Positions 1 to 12,100 of a DNA stretch of 64,000 bases are shown here, piece after piece. Under the pieces are notes generated by a model that was given only the letters and a program-made list of their open reading frames with translations, was not told where the DNA came from and made no database searches. Numbering within the stretch: the stretch's first letter is position 1; the number at the start of each line of letters is the position of its first letter. The translations under genes and the position numbers were made by a program. The DNA is from Steromphala cineraria (lineage: Eukaryota; Mollusca; Gastropoda; Trochida; Trochidae), in NCBI GenBank assembly GCA_916613615.1, contig OU744723.1:60334239-60398238 (forward strand). The letters run 5' to 3'.

Positions 1-837
1 TTGAATACTATGTTTGCAAAATTGTGGTGAAATAAAAACCCAGTTTGATTGAAGACGTTTCACACAAGGTTAATATTTAGGACTTTGAAACGGGGCAACA
101 TATTAGCGAGCGAAGCATGGACGTCTTGTTTTGGCGTCAAGGGGATGTCTTCCTGACGACAGGTTGTGATTTTCGAATAATGCATATTGAGGATGTGAGC
201 AGGTTGGAAAAGTAGAGGGATATGTTTTGAAGCAGCGAAAGAGGTTTGAGCGGAGCTAGTTGCAGATTTTTGTAGCGGGTATGGAGAGCGACGGGGGTGA
301 AAGAGGATGGCGATAAGTATGTGTGAGAAGTTTTGCGGAAAGCGTGATATGTTGAAAAAGCGTATGGTACGCTGAGCCAAGGACTAAAAGAAATACTTAG
401 CAGCGATTGGTTTATATGAATGGTTTTGATAGAAGAAGACGACAGACAATTAAAAGGGTGACATGGTTGTGCCTCTTCATTAATTAGAATACAAACACAG
501 TTGGCTTTGGCGTGGTTTGGAATGCATCCGAATTATTCACATGCATTTGCCGCGTGTGATGAGCAGGATGTTGTATCTTGTCGATCGGCTGCAGAAACGA
601 AATAACATCCACATCTCCTGTATGGTACTTGCTATTAGCATTGAAAACAGTTTTGTGGTTTAAGAATAGCTTTGATGTGTGTATCGGAGAATGATGATAT
701 AGTATCCTCAGTTAATTTCAAGAAACAGTAATTGTATTGCTTTTCCCATTGAAAGATCGTGTATATATTACACGAGAAGCGTCCATAAAATAACCAATAT
801 ATGCATGTGTGTTGTGTATATGATTGTGGTTTGGGGT
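1..837. other. no supported gene; unassigned sequence
   Basis: I see no splice-flanked exon, RNA gene or repeat unit here. A 106-codon frame is open on the minus strand at 60-380, but it has no recognisable domain or splice context. At this base composition a frame that long can occur by chance. Confidence 0.5.
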
Positions 838-857
838 GGGGGGGGGGGGGGGGGGGG
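838..857 (+). repeat. poly-G tract (20 G)
   Basis: An unbroken run of 20 G is followed by three copies of TGTCAA. Such runs are prone to length error in assemblies and can form G-quadruplexes. Confidence 0.95.
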
Positions 858-1212
858 CGCAGCTGTCAATGTCAATGTCAATGGATGTTATGGTGTTACG
901 TCACCTTATTTTAGGACGCTGTGGTAACATGGGTTTCGGAACAAACAATTGTTTTATTCTTACAATCAACCAACAATTTCTATTCTCCTATTCTAGTCAT
1001 TTCAAATGGATTTTGTTTTTTACTTTACAAGAGTGACATTTGAACTGCGTCACATTCTGCATCACATCAGACACATCTAGATTCACAGACGGGCAATTGA
1101 TACCAGTTTTATTAATTTTTTTATGAGGGACCTATGAGTTACAGCAGAATTTTGTTGTACATCGTTCAAAATTCTTAAGTCATTCGGCCTTAAAGAGGCC
1201 TTATCCTTAAGA

Positions 1213-1231
1213 GGGGGGGGGGGGGGGGGGG
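1213..1231 (+). repeat. poly-G tract (19 G)
   Basis: This is a second unbroken G run, unrelated in flank to the one near 840. The sequence between the two (858-1212) and from 1232 to 1933 shows no supported feature. Confidence 0.95.
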
Positions 1232-1933
1232 TTTAGATGTAAACCTCCCAAATTCAATGCAGTTTGCTGGACCTCCAAATTTAAGTGCATTGTTATTCTT
1301 TACCATGCTAACTTGTATGTTCGTCTTGTAATAGGTTTAAGATTCTGATTTTTTACAATTCATTGACACGTTAATGAACATTTTAAATGTGGTTTAATGT
1401 GTGGCAAAAAGAGCTTTTCAGCGTGTCGTAATAGTGTATTCCGTTGTTGTGACCATGTTTGGCTGCTGTCGAAACCCTTTGTTAGGACAGCTTTGGGAGG
1501 GTCACCGCAGAGGGTGAGCTGTAGCGTGGTTAATTCGTCAGTCTGGGCGATCAGTCATCCTGCTGTTAAGCTCTGTGTGCAAAGTTCTGTTTAAAAGCTG
1601 TATATTCTGAACAAGGACTTCAGATAATAAAGTTTAGAGACCAGATGTCTAACAAGGTTAGACGGAGGTGTTTTTTTTATCTTGTGGATGTTCAGATGAA
1701 GGAAGGAACTGGATTGATGTCATGTCTGTTTATTTTGGAAATATATTGGGAATTTACTTTTCTCTGCAACCCGAGGTCGAGGTCGGTAACTATTTTACAC
1801 ACGAGCTCAACACTATATTCATCCATTTTCAACATAACATCAGTTTTGATAATACTGAAATGCATAACTGTTTTTATATATAATGAGAAGTTGAAAAATT
1901 GACTCTGATTGGAGAAACAATGTCTATTTCAAG

Positions 1934-2228
1934 TACCGTATTTCCTCAAATAGACGCCCCTGGCGTGTATTTTTTCAGATCCCCTTTACCCCCCGCATGT
2001 ATTCGAGACCGGCGTCTATTTATTTTTTAGTAGGAAACAAATATTATAGATGATGTAAATGGGAAACAGTTTATTTCAATTCAACTACGGGAGCATTAAT
2101 TAATCAATTTATCACCCGGCGTTTATTTGAGACCCGGTGTCTTTTCGAGACCCGACGTGTATTTACTTTAAACACCCATACCCCCGGCCTCTATTCGAGC
2201 TCCGGCGTGTTTTTGAGGAAATACGGTA
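1934..2228 (+). mobile_element. MITE with TA target duplication
   Basis: The two ends are inverted copies: TACCGTATTTCCTCAAA at 1934-1950 and its exact complement at 2212-2228, continuing imperfectly into GCGTCTATT/AACACGCC motifs. Several internal copies of a 'GAGACCxGCGTxTATTT' motif lie in the same sense. If the outermost TA is the target duplication, the inverted repeat begins CCGTATTTCC. That is typical of a Tc1/mariner-type MITE, but the superfamily is inferred. No transposase is encoded in 295 bp. Confidence 0.8.
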
Positions 2229-2461
2229 GCTGACATTGGCATGACCCTCTCGTGCAGACGTGCAATCCATGCGGGACCGTACAAGCTACCACAATAGATT
2301 AATATGAATACAAATAACAAAAAAACTTGATTTAATATGAATATAAATATTTGGTACCAATGAAATGAATTATCATAATTTATAAACAATCATTAAGAGT
2401 GATGTTTAATCTCGGGAAAAAAATTGACATTTAATCATCAAAATGGCCTGTATTTCAACAG

Positions 2462-2530
2462 GCCTCCGTGGCCTAATGGATAAGTCACCTAGCTTGAAAT
2501 CAAGAGGTCACACGTTCGATCCTTTGCTTA
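2462..2530 (+). pseudogene. degenerate tRNA-like sequence (tRNA pseudogene or SINE head)
   Basis: An A-box-like TGGCCTAATGG and a B-box-like GTTCGATCC lie at tRNA spacing, preceded by GGCCTCCG. The D-arm resembles a tRNA-Arg, while the anticodon-loop text CTTGAAAT resembles tRNA-Ser(UGA). The acceptor and T stems do not pair, so it is not a working tRNA. A SINE head is possible, but I see no conserved SINE body or tail downstream. Confidence 0.6.
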
Positions 2531-3296
2531 GAATGCAAAGTTAATAAATGTCTTGTATTTGTAAATTGCAATTTTTTTGACAATCTTTGATTTGCAATGC
2601 AAACTTTTAATTTGAATAAATTTCGGAAATCAAGTTGTCATCGATTCACATGAACATCTCGGCACATGCATTACACAGACAGTTTGAGTATGAAAAATGA
2701 ATGATCAAACAAAACAAAGGAGCTAGTGTGTAAGTAATCAGAAGGTGTTATCTGTATCAGAGAATAGGTCACCACTCTGAAGATTTTATAATTTTGTGGT
2801 ATATTAACCTTGGGATTTTACAGAGAATAACGACAAGTAGATAATTGTTGTGACGTTCTAAAAGCCAATTTTGCTGCTTTCTTCAGTGAGGGATGTCGAA
2901 AACATGATTGTACTTCTATTATCAATGTACACATTCTAGAAATTTCTTTCACTGACCATTTATTTGGGGAGGCAACCTTCACATCTGAATTTCAATGCTC
3001 AATTTTTGAATTTACCTTCCCTGCTGTTTTTCAACAGGTATCTTTTGATAGCATTTTCACTGCTGATATAATCTGAGGGTCAATTTCTACTGCGTATTTT
3101 CATTCTGCAAGTCCGAGCAACTATTTAATCAACCTTCTAGCACCATAAAGTGATGTTTAAAAGAGTTTTCACATGCAAAATCCCTCACGACTCATCTTCT
3201 TTACAGACAGTTTCTCTCAGTGTCAATTTTTCCTGCCCTCGTTCTGGTTGTTTTCTCATTTGTGGTCTTTGTGAATTCTTTTCTATTGCAAACCCG
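2531..3296. other. no supported feature
   Basis: AT-rich unique-looking sequence with no exon or repeat that I can support. Confidence 0.5.
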
Positions 3297-3936
3297 TGCT
3301 GACTCTTACCCGGCGCTGTTCCCCTCACCCCCGCGCTGCCTCTCTCAACCCTGCTCTGACTCTCTCACACCCGCGCTGACCCCCCTCACACCCGCGCCGA
3401 CTCTCTCACACGCTGACTCCCTCACACCCGCGCTGACCCCCTCACACCCGCGCTGTTCCCCTCACCCCCGCGCTGCCTCTCTCACCCCTGCTCTGACTCT
3501 CTCACACCCGCGCTGACCCCCTCACACCCGCGCTGACTCTCTCACACTCGCACTGATCCCCTCACACCCGCGCCGACTCTCTCACACCCGCGCTGACTCC
3601 CTCACACCCGCGCCGACTCTCTCACACCCGCGCTGACTCCCTCACACCCGCGCTGACCCCCTCACACCCGCGCTGTTCCCCTCACCCCCGCGCTGCCTCT
3701 CTCACCCCTGCTCTGACTCTCTCACACCCGCGCTGACCCCCTCACACCCGCGCTGACTCTCTCACACTCGCACTGATCCCCTCACACCTGCGCTGACTCT
3801 CTCACACTCGCACTGATCCCCTCACACCCGCGCTGACTCTCTCACACTCGCACTGATCCCCTCACACCCGCGCTGACTCTCTCACACTCGCACTGATCCC
3901 CTCACACCTGAGCTGACTCCCTCACACCCGCGCTGA
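3297..3936 (+). repeat. minisatellite, ~20-bp C-rich unit
   Basis: Tandem copies of CTCACACCCGCGCTGACTCT and variants (GACCCC, GTTCCC, GCCTCT, CGCACTGATCCC) run for about 640 bp. A mixed block of several units recurs (for example the GTTCCC-GCCTCT pair near 3320, 3460 and 3674), so the array has a higher-order period of a few units. The open frame inside it is a product of the repeat. Confidence 0.95.
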
Positions 3937-4119
3937 TTCATATATTAATCAACCGTTTGCATTGTCAGTGGCAACGTTTGTATGCTTATGCAAAGTAATT
4001 TCAAGGATGTGTCACTGAAACTCGCCATTTTAAATGATAGTGAGGACCTTCTGTCGTTTACTTGCATCCGTTGCAAACGAAAAATCACTGCTGCAGCCAG
4101 AATGTAGTCCCAGAATCTC
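3937..4119. other. spacer between two arrays
   Basis: Nothing recognised. Confidence 0.4.
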
Positions 4120-4254
4120 GTCTTTCACAAAACTAATTTATGTCTTTAACAAAACTAATTTATGTCTTTAACAAAACTAATTTATGTCTTTCACAAAACT
4201 AATTTATGTCTTTAACAAAACTAATTTATGTCTTTAACAAAACTAATTTATGTC
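4120..4254 (+). repeat. 22-bp tandem repeat, ~6 copies
   Basis: The unit GTCTTTAACAAAACTAATTTA plus one base is repeated six times. The copies differ almost only at one position (TCTTTAAC versus TCTTTCAC), which implies recent expansion. Confidence 0.95.
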
Positions 4255-4749
4255 GCTGCTTAGTTTGGACGTTAAAACAGCATCCATCATTTTGATTATT
4301 TCAATATCCTTTTTGCTATAAGAAAACATTGTTAATGTTTGGTCCCTACATTCATGAGTATAAGTAACGATGTATATAACAGGTAATACATGTAAGATTG
4401 ATTAGCGGTAGCAGGAGTCATAGTGCGATCAGCGTGTATGAACAATGTCCTTTGTACCGGCTCAGTTTGTGCAACTGTTTTACCATTCATACACACTCAA
4501 AACTCGACTGGTAAACCTCTAAAACATTCTGTCGAAGATTTCTGCTCAGGGACAAGGGATTTGCATGCCGACTAAAACCGACCTAAACCTTTTTTATTTA
4601 GATAAAAAAACAAGAACTGGTTTATTGTAAGCAGAAGTTTCTGCATGATGGATTTAATAAAACAAGAGTCACAAGAAGATGACATATCCCAATAAAGATA
4701 CAATTCCATGAAATAGACCGAAAATAAAATACAAAGAAGTTGAAAATAC
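4255..4749. other. no supported feature
   Basis: AT-rich, without splice-flanked open frames or repeats that I recognise. Confidence 0.4.
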
Positions 4750-4986
4750 CAAAAAGGCACATCAGCATATGCTGACTAATCTACACACCAAGTTTCACTG
4801 AGCAGGGTCTAACAGTTTTCGACTTCTTCTCTGGAAGTTAAATTTTAAGTATGTTTCCTCGACAACTGCCAAATATAACAATTCATAGATGTGAAAAATA
4901 CCCAAAGGAACATCTACATATGCTGAATAATCCACATACCAAGTTTCATTGACCTAGGTCAAATAGTTTCTGAGTTTTGCTCTAGA

Positions 4987-5019
<33 letters not shown>

Positions 5020-5091
5020 TGGATGGATGGGACGGACAGACAAACAGACGGATGGATGGGATGGACGGACAGACGGATGGACAAATATCTT
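4750..5091 (+). repeat. dispersed repeat: duplicated module plus (GACA)n(TGGA)n tail
   Basis: Two related ~80-bp modules (4752-4815 and 4888-4975) share CATATGCTGAxTAATCxACAxACCAAGTTTCA. The second runs into GACA repeats (4987-5019) and GGATGGAT/GGACGGAC repeats up to about 5088. A module followed by a tetranucleotide tail also occurs elsewhere in this window, which suggests one repeat class. Confidence 0.75.
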
Positions 5092-5124
5092 GTTCAACTT
5101 GTTTTTTTCCTCCATTAATGCATA

Positions 5125-6360
5125 TTAACTCAAAAATAGGTGTACTCCTGTATTCTCCCCCAGGAGGTTTAATTGAGTGGTACCTACATGTATAATCACC
5201 AGGGTGGTGAACTCAAATATATCTATACTCCCAAAGAGGTTTAGTTTAGTGGTACCTGTGCTCACCAGGGTGATGAGCTCAAAGATATCTATACTCCCTA
5301 ATAGGTTTAGTTTAGTGGTACCTGTGTTCACCAGGGTGATGAGCTCAAAGATATCTATACTCCCTAATAGGTTTAGTTTAGTGATACCTATACTCACCAG
5401 GGTGGTGTGCTCAAAGATATCTATACTCCCCAATAGGTTTAGTTTAGTGGTACTTATAATCACCAGGGTGATGAGCTCAGAGATATCTATACTCCCCAGG
5501 AGGTTTAGTTTAGTGATACCTATACTCACCAGGGTGTTGAGCTCAAAGATATCTATACTCCCCAGGAGGTTTAGTTTAGTGATACCTATACTCACCAGGG
5601 TGTTGAGCTCAGATATAGCTATACTCACCAGGGTGTTGAGCTCAAAGATATCTATACTCACCAGGAGTTTTAGTTTAGTGGTACCTATACTCACCAGGGT
5701 GATGAGCTCAGAGATATCTATACCTCCAAGGGTGGGGAGCTCATTGATATGTATAATTCTCCGGGTGTCAAACTTAGTGACATCTACATGTACGCCCCTT
5801 GGTGTTGAGATAGATGAAAGGTGTACTCCTAAATGTGTAAAAGCGCAAAGATATCTGTGATTAAAAGCTGTTGAGCTCAAAGTATCTCCCTATGGTGTTG
5901 AGATCAACGACTAGTATTCTCCCCAGGGTGCTGACCTACAAATTAAGTATACTTTACAGGATGTTGAGCTAAAAGATAGGTGTACTCCCCAGGGCACTGA
6001 ATTCAGTGTAAGGTATTCACTATGGGGTTGACCCCAGAGTACATTATACTTCCCAAGGTCTTTAGCTCAATGATATGTATACTTGCAAGGGAGTTGAAAA
6101 CAAAGACACGATTACTCCTGAAGGTGTTGAGCTCAATGATGTGTATACTCCCAATTGCCTTGGCCTCCATGACATATTGAGCTCAGAGGCATGTTTATTC
6201 TTCAGGTCACAAGCTCCATTGAATGTATACTTCCCAGGGTGTTGCGTTCAATAATACCTATAATCCCTGGGGAGCTGAGCTCAGTAATATATACTCAAGC
6301 CCAGCCAGGTTGAGTAGTAATATATACTCCCAGCCCAGCCAGGTGGAGTTAAATGATTAG
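5125..6360 (+). repeat. ~63-bp minisatellite, degenerating rightward
   Basis: The unit pairs TATCTATACTCCCxAxxAGGTTTAG with TTTAGTGxTACCTATACTCACCAGGGTG and GAGCTCAAAGA. It repeats about ten times to 5760, then in looser form (TACTCCC..GTTGAGCTCAA) to about 6360. The period is a multiple of three and lacks stops, so long frames are open on both strands: 227 codons plus, 251 codons minus, the latter with a 21-residue repeat. These are probably not genes. Confidence 0.9.
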
Positions 6361-6701
6361 TAGAGATTTTCCCAGAGTATGTGTGTGTCATATTATTTTT
6401 ATGAAACAAGTGTGATTATGTGTATTGACCGAGCGGGAGTAAGGGTTGTACACAATTTAAAAAAAGTAAAAGTCATGTAGCACACTTACACACTTACTTG
6501 GTTAATAATTTCTTTATTGATTAAATCTCATATTTGAATTAAATTAAATAACCCTCTCCAAGCAAAAACTTCAAAACAATCCAGCAGGCAGAAGGCTAAA
6601 ACAAGAAGGTCAGGGCAAGTAGCTACCAACCAGGTAAGAAATTGCGGTATGGTACAAAATTACCCAAAATACAAAATAATAGGACTGTCCCTCTAAAACC
6701 A
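6361..6701. other. no supported feature
   Basis: AT-rich unique-looking sequence between two arrays. Confidence 0.4.
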
Positions 6702-6768
6702 TGTAGGTAGGCAGGCAGGTGCATAGGTAGGCAGGTAGGCAGGTAGGTAGGTAGGTAGGTAGGTAGGT

Positions 6769-6835
<67 letters not shown>

Positions 6836-6837
6836 TA
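6702..6837 (+). repeat. microsatellite (GGTA/GGCA)n
   Basis: GGTA and GGCA tetranucleotides are interspersed and then resolve into a pure GGCA run. The minus-strand frame reading Cys-Leu-Pro-Ala through it is a repeat artefact. Confidence 0.95.
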
Positions 6838-7019
6838 CCTTCTGTTTGCATTTCTACAGGACTGTAGCTTGCACAGTCTTCTCCAACCAGATCACAACTC
6901 TCAGGATACAGACTCTGCACCTCTGACGATTTTAAACGGGGAAAACGCTCATTAAACTGCACCGATATGTTGAATATCATGATCAGGTGCAGTCTAATAA
7001 AGCAGCTTCCAGTAACGAA

Positions 7020-7051
7020 CTCTCTCTGTCTCTCTCTTTTCTCTCTCTCCT
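7020..7051 (+). repeat. (TC)n microsatellite
   Basis: CTCTCTCTGTCTCTCTCTTT and similar dinucleotide sequence for about 30 bp. Confidence 0.85.
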
Positions 7052-7204
7052 ACAATTCCTGGGGAACCTAGAAACTAAATACCTTGAAATAAATGTGTAA
7101 AGACAATGAGGAAATATATGTGTTCTGTAGTTCTTTAGACTTTGGATATTTAATCACTAAATCATGCAATTTGAACAAAACAAATGACATTAATAAAACT
7201 TTTT

Positions 7205-7514
7205 GCTCTGTAGGTCATCAGGCTTCATATTTAATTTTGCTTAAGGGTGTGACCAATGTTGTTTCTCCCTTAGAAGGGGCCAAAGGGTCACCAAATGCAA
7301 GGGTTATTAGGAACCCAAGGGTCACCAAAAGCTGTAAATCATAATCCTCATTGATCAAGGTGTCTGTACAAAACGATACAGATTTATAGGCTTTACGCTC
7401 TTGGAGAAGAAGTTGTAATTGCACAAAGTTTACGGACGGATGCATGAACGGACAGATGCCGGACACTACGCCATGCCATAAGCCCATCTGGCCTTACAGG
7501 CCTGATGTTCTAAA
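7205..7514 (-). mobile_element. HINE-like dispersed repeat, copy 1
   Basis: Read on the minus strand it opens with ACATCAGGCCTGTAAGGCC, passes through GGGCTTATGGCATGGC and a CCGT-rich stretch, then GGTGACCCTTGG, and ends GAAGCCTGATGACCTACAGAGC. Its 3' hairpin is cut off after the first half. It encodes no protein. Confidence 0.75.
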
Positions 7515-7872
7515 CATAAGAATTTTAGAGACCCAATATAAAAAATACATTCCCTTAAAGGTACATTCCGGCAGTTAATGAGCTTTTTAACTGGACGGTT
7601 TTCAACAAAATAATTGTTATGAATTTATTCTTACTTATCATAGAATTGAGGCACCTCTACAAAAATTATTAAAACTCTGTCGACTTATATGTATTCAAGG
7701 AGATCACCTGGAAAAATCCTCTTCTTAATTATGTTTCCATAAATATGGCGGATAACAGAAGTGTCTGACTCCGGAAATGGGTGACTTGCGATTGAAATAG
7801 CAGGGGCCGGCTTGCACGTGATTGACAAGTAAAGGGTCTTCCGTCGAGAAGAAAGAGTACATGTAGTTTACC

Positions 7873-7896
7873 TTATGCTTCATTGTCTCCGCCATG
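7873..7896 (-). CDS. candidate first coding exon, minus strand
   Basis: On the minus strand ACCATGGCGGAGACAATGAA gives MAETMKHK, followed directly by a GTAAAC donor (7867-7872). The start context is strong. The sequence upstream on that strand (7897-7965) is CpG-rich, as expected for a 5' UTR or promoter. The ATG shares the palindrome CCATGG with a plus-strand start, so only one of the two may be used. The product is unknown because the next exon, to the left, was not found. Confidence 0.35.
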   Translation of the reverse strand, partial: HGGDNEA

Positions 7897-7965
7897 GTCC
7901 CTAACACATCAAAACTGACAGCGGGCGAGCGGTGCGAATCTGCGATGGCTGGGTTCCTACTGCAG
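7894..7965 (+). CDS. candidate first coding exon, plus strand
   Basis: GCCATGGTC is an ideal start context. The frame runs 24 codons (MVPNTSKLTAGERCE...GFLLQ) to a CAG/GTGAGA donor and ends in phase 0. The region is CpG-rich in an AT-rich neighbourhood. The terminal exon at 14607 needs a one-base carry-over, so the two cannot be spliced directly. Alternatively this is the 5' UTR of the minus-strand start that overlaps it, or a bidirectional start site. No domain is recognisable in 24 residues. Confidence 0.4.
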
Positions 7966-8344
7966 GTGAGACCAAGACAATCCATACTTCATCCCAGATG
8001 GGTTTTGACACACAATGTTTTTGAAATTTTCAGACTTTGCAGCAGTATTAATATAATATATGATATCATGATGACTTATTAATGTTCTAATCAATTTATT
8101 ACCCCTTAGCAAATCATTCGTCAATTTCCATTCACAGCAACATCTAATATCTATTTAGGGCCCCTCATGGTTTTTCAGACTTTTACCAGATTATGTGTAC
8201 ACATTTATACATTATCCATGTTACTTATTTCATTAAATATCCTACATTTTATCATTTTACCATCAGACATCATTTCAGCTAATTTATATCCATGTCATTT
8301 TTTCATATTTCCATCCGTCATTACCATTCGTCTTATATATTTAT

Positions 8345-9123
8345 AAAAATAGAGCCATTGGCTCTGTAGCTCATCAGGCTTCAAATTTAATTTTGCTGTG
8401 GCCAATGTGGTTTCCCCATTTGTAGGGGCCACAAAGTCTCAAATTCTAGACTTAAGTATATAAGTGATGTGATTTCAGATACCTGTAATCAATATAGAAA
8501 TAGAAAATTGTTCATATCAGAATATTGGGGTTATATTTTAACTGTTAACTTATTTTGCAATGTAAGCTCATTGTGTTATTTATGTGAAGACTTATTTCAC
8601 CATACTTGTGTAGACACTTGACATTGATTGAAGCTGCCTTAAAATATCATCTTTCAACAGTAAACCTCTCCTTGTCAGAAATTTTATGGGAAGCACACAT
8701 CAAATATCTCTTAAAATTGATACTTGTGACTTTCTGTTTGTAGTTCTTTCTCTTTGGTCTTTGATTATGCTAATTTAAGTGTAACATGTTCCTAATTTGG
8801 GTATTTTCTTTACTTTGCAGTGTTTTACCCTTAAGAGGCAATACCATGGCCAGGATTATCTGTTTTTGACAGAATAAAGATTGATTTAGGTTTTTAGGGC
8901 GTGGCCCCTGTGGCCCTTATTAGGGGCCCCAGGGCCACCAAAGCTACAATTTTTTATCCTATCTAGTCAAGGAATCTGTACACCAATTTTAAGCTTTCCG
9001 GGCCTTATGGTTCTGAAGAAGGCGAAATTCCACAAAGTTTAATGACGAAAGGAGGGACGCTGCACGCTGGACACCATGCCATGCCATAAGCCCATCAGGC
9101 CTTACAGGCAAGATGAGCTAAAA
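8345..9123 (-). mobile_element. HINE-like dispersed repeat, copy 2, interrupted
   Basis: The minus-strand 5' end, TTTTAGCTCATC, is at 9112-9123. The 3' end has AGCTCATC's complement followed by the hairpin AGAGCCAATGGCTCT and ATTTTT at 8345-8366. Family sequence is clear at 8345-8460 and 8878-9123. About 420 bp between (8461-8877) do not match the other copies and look like an insertion or an old internal segment. Confidence 0.75.
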
Positions 9124-12100
9124 TGATAAGGAAATGAATTACAAGGTAATTATATACATATCTATAATATATACATGTATAATCAAGTTTCATTTGTTAT
9201 TATGCAATTAATGTATAATGTATATTACAGTACAGTTGCCTTTCCAATATAATTTTAAGGTAAATACTTGATATTTTATTTGATTAAATAATCATACTGC
9301 TCCATTCATGACATAATGAATATGTTTCATTGACTGTCTTTGTATGATCAATTGGTGTGAATATTTAAGGAGGAAAACAATCTCTAGAATAATTAAAAAA
9401 TGATAATATCTAATTACATTCTGTAATCTTATCAACATGTTTATATCAAGTGATTTAAATGTCATGAACACACTATGATACTATCACAAGGAAGATTGGG
9501 AAGGGGAATGGGATGAGGATTTTAGTTGGATGAATGACTCACTTTATCTTCATTATATCTTATATAACTCTTGTTTTTCCTCTCAAATTTAATTTGTTTT
9601 TGCTGAGAGAAAAACTCACAACCTTGGATATGTTGCTGTAGAGTTGGTCATTTTGATCTTCATTTATTTTTCCATTGTATAGAAATGACAATATCTGATA
9701 ATGGAGGAAAAAATCTGATGCAAATGGTAAATTGGGTTGTGAAAGTTTCATAAACAGAACACAATCTTAAAATTGATAAGTTTAAATAATAGTCCCCATG
9801 TCTATGATGACTAGTTATTTTATCGCAAATTTATAGTCAGACAGTCAAAAAAATTGGAACAAGATCAAATCGAATTTGGACGAAATATCAAAAGCGCCAA
9901 AGAGATAGAAACTTGAATTATTATTTGTTTAATGGTGTCATTGGTGAAATAGTATTGTTTTTAATGTCTTATGTTAGAGTAGGCTTTGACATGCCCCTGT
10001 TTGTATTACTGATATAAACAAATAAATTCTAGTTGACTTTCGTTACAAAAGCAGATGTTATTGCCAAGGGCAATACTGAGAACATATTATAATTTTGAGA
10101 TAGAATTGTCAAATAAAGACAAGTTGCAAGTTTGGTTCAATATGCTTAATATAGGCTCTTGATAGTGCCATTGATAGTATGAGTTTTTACTTGACAAATT
10201 AAATTAAAAAAACTGTGGTAATTTTAAATTTTCAAAGACAACAGTTCCAGGTTTAGAATTTACAATTGATGCAGAATTTGAGAAGTATGTGATTTGATAT
10301 TGTATACATTCTATAAAAGCCTTAATACCCTTCATTTAATGGTTTTGAGGGAACTGAAGATAACCTTCTGATTGAACTTGTTGATTATCTCCCCTTAATC
10401 ATAGTTTGAAAGGTGTCATTTTGTTATCAGGAATTTATGCCTTAAGAGTTTGCATTGATAAAAACTCCTTTCAAAAAATAAAATAATATTACCATCAATA
10501 TATAATCTACACTTTATGTTTTATATATTGGCTGATGTGTGTTTTTGGGATATTATACCTTTTTAATTAATTATCTAAAATGAGCAATTTGAATAACAAT
10601 TGCAAAAATCACCTTAAAGGTTAATTTTCCCCTCAATTTTGGGGCTTTGCAGGTGCTCGGCAAGTAAGCAAGAAAGTGCTGATCATGAGACATGGCGATA
10701 TTGCATACAGTAAAGAGTTAATCAGATAAATGCTTTATATGTTTGAAACTTGAAATAATATACTTGTTTCTTTGGTTTGTCTTTATGTGTTCTTTATCCC
10801 CAATCATACAATGCTAGTTGATTTAATTTTCTAGTTTGTTGTATAGCATCTTTCAAAAGAATTTGATATATTTTCCATTTCTTTGATAACTAATCTGAAC
10901 AAATTGCTCCTTGCACATTACCCTATTCAATAGGCAAAAGATAATCCTCAATTTGATGATGAGCCTTTGGTATTTACTTATTGTATTAGAGTTGACTGTC
11001 TTGAAATTCTATAAAGAATTTATGTTGATAAAATGACGAAACTAGTCATGTAAGTGAATTTGCTAAAATTATCTTGATTAGGAAGAAAACTTTGCAGAAC
11101 TATTGATTTGACAATTTAGAGATTAGAGAAGACGCATATAGCACACATTTTTTACTGATCTTTTGATCAGATAAAAGCAAACAAGTTTTCAGTTCAAAAT
11201 TGTTATATGTGATTGGTGCAACAATTTGGTTGTTCAATACATTAATTAAAGGATACTCTTCTAACTTCAAAACTAAATAAGGTTTGGAAGTTTTTAAATT
11301 TTTTTTTAGTATTTCATTTGTCATTTATTTATATGAGTATTCTATTTATTTATTTAGATAGTTTAGCTTACAGCTTGATGATTATGATTATGTATATGCA
11401 ACCTTAACGTGCTACCTTAATGTGTTAGCCTATTGTTCAACAACGTTTTATTAATGCTCTGAAGTTGGGCCCTGATCGTTTCAGAATGACAACAAATGTA
11501 TTCAGAAAATCTCCCTTTTTCATTGTGACAGTTTAGTTGGAAGATACTGGTCTTATTTGATAGCATTTGACAGAACGTGACAGTCTGAATCTGATCTACG
11601 ATCGATATATTTCAACACGATCAAGAGTATTTTTGCCAAGATGAATAATCTATACAATTATATGACAACCGGAAATGTTAGTACATAGGTATTTATCATT
11701 TGATACATTCACACAAAAATAATTGTCAACTAAGCGCATCAAACTTCCCAGTTGGAGTAACCTACATGACGTGACGGCATTGTGGAATCAGACATGATGG
11801 TGTAGAGTAACACTTGATTAACGGAAGTCGTAATAGTTTGCGGACCGCAAAACAAGAAGAATCTTTTTTTTTTAAAATATAGAAATATTTCGTTATTAAG
11901 ATTGTTTTGACTTGCAACCATTTTGTTAAGTATATATTTCAGCATTTAAAACAATTTAAAGAGAAAAAGGTCAAAAATACTGCAGCAATGCACCTTTAAC
12001 CTACCTTAACTCGGGGAAAAGCCCCTTACCTTTCTCAATGAGGAAATGGAAGTCATTTTGCCGTGTACTCACTGGTGGCGGTGGTAGCTGCTTCCGGTCC

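Noticed and set aside
2462..2530. Functional tRNA gene
   Set aside because: Acceptor and T stems do not pair and D-arm and anticodon loop point to different isotypes, so only pseudogene or SINE-head status is supported.
3220..3516. 98-codon plus-strand frame starting with a hydrophobic, signal-like segment
   Set aside because: Two thirds of it is the C-rich minisatellite, the frame has no splice support and the apparent signal peptide is a T-rich stretch.
6693..6980. Minus-strand frame with a Cys-Leu-Pro-Ala repeat
   Set aside because: Encoded by the GGCA/GGTA microsatellite; no further support.
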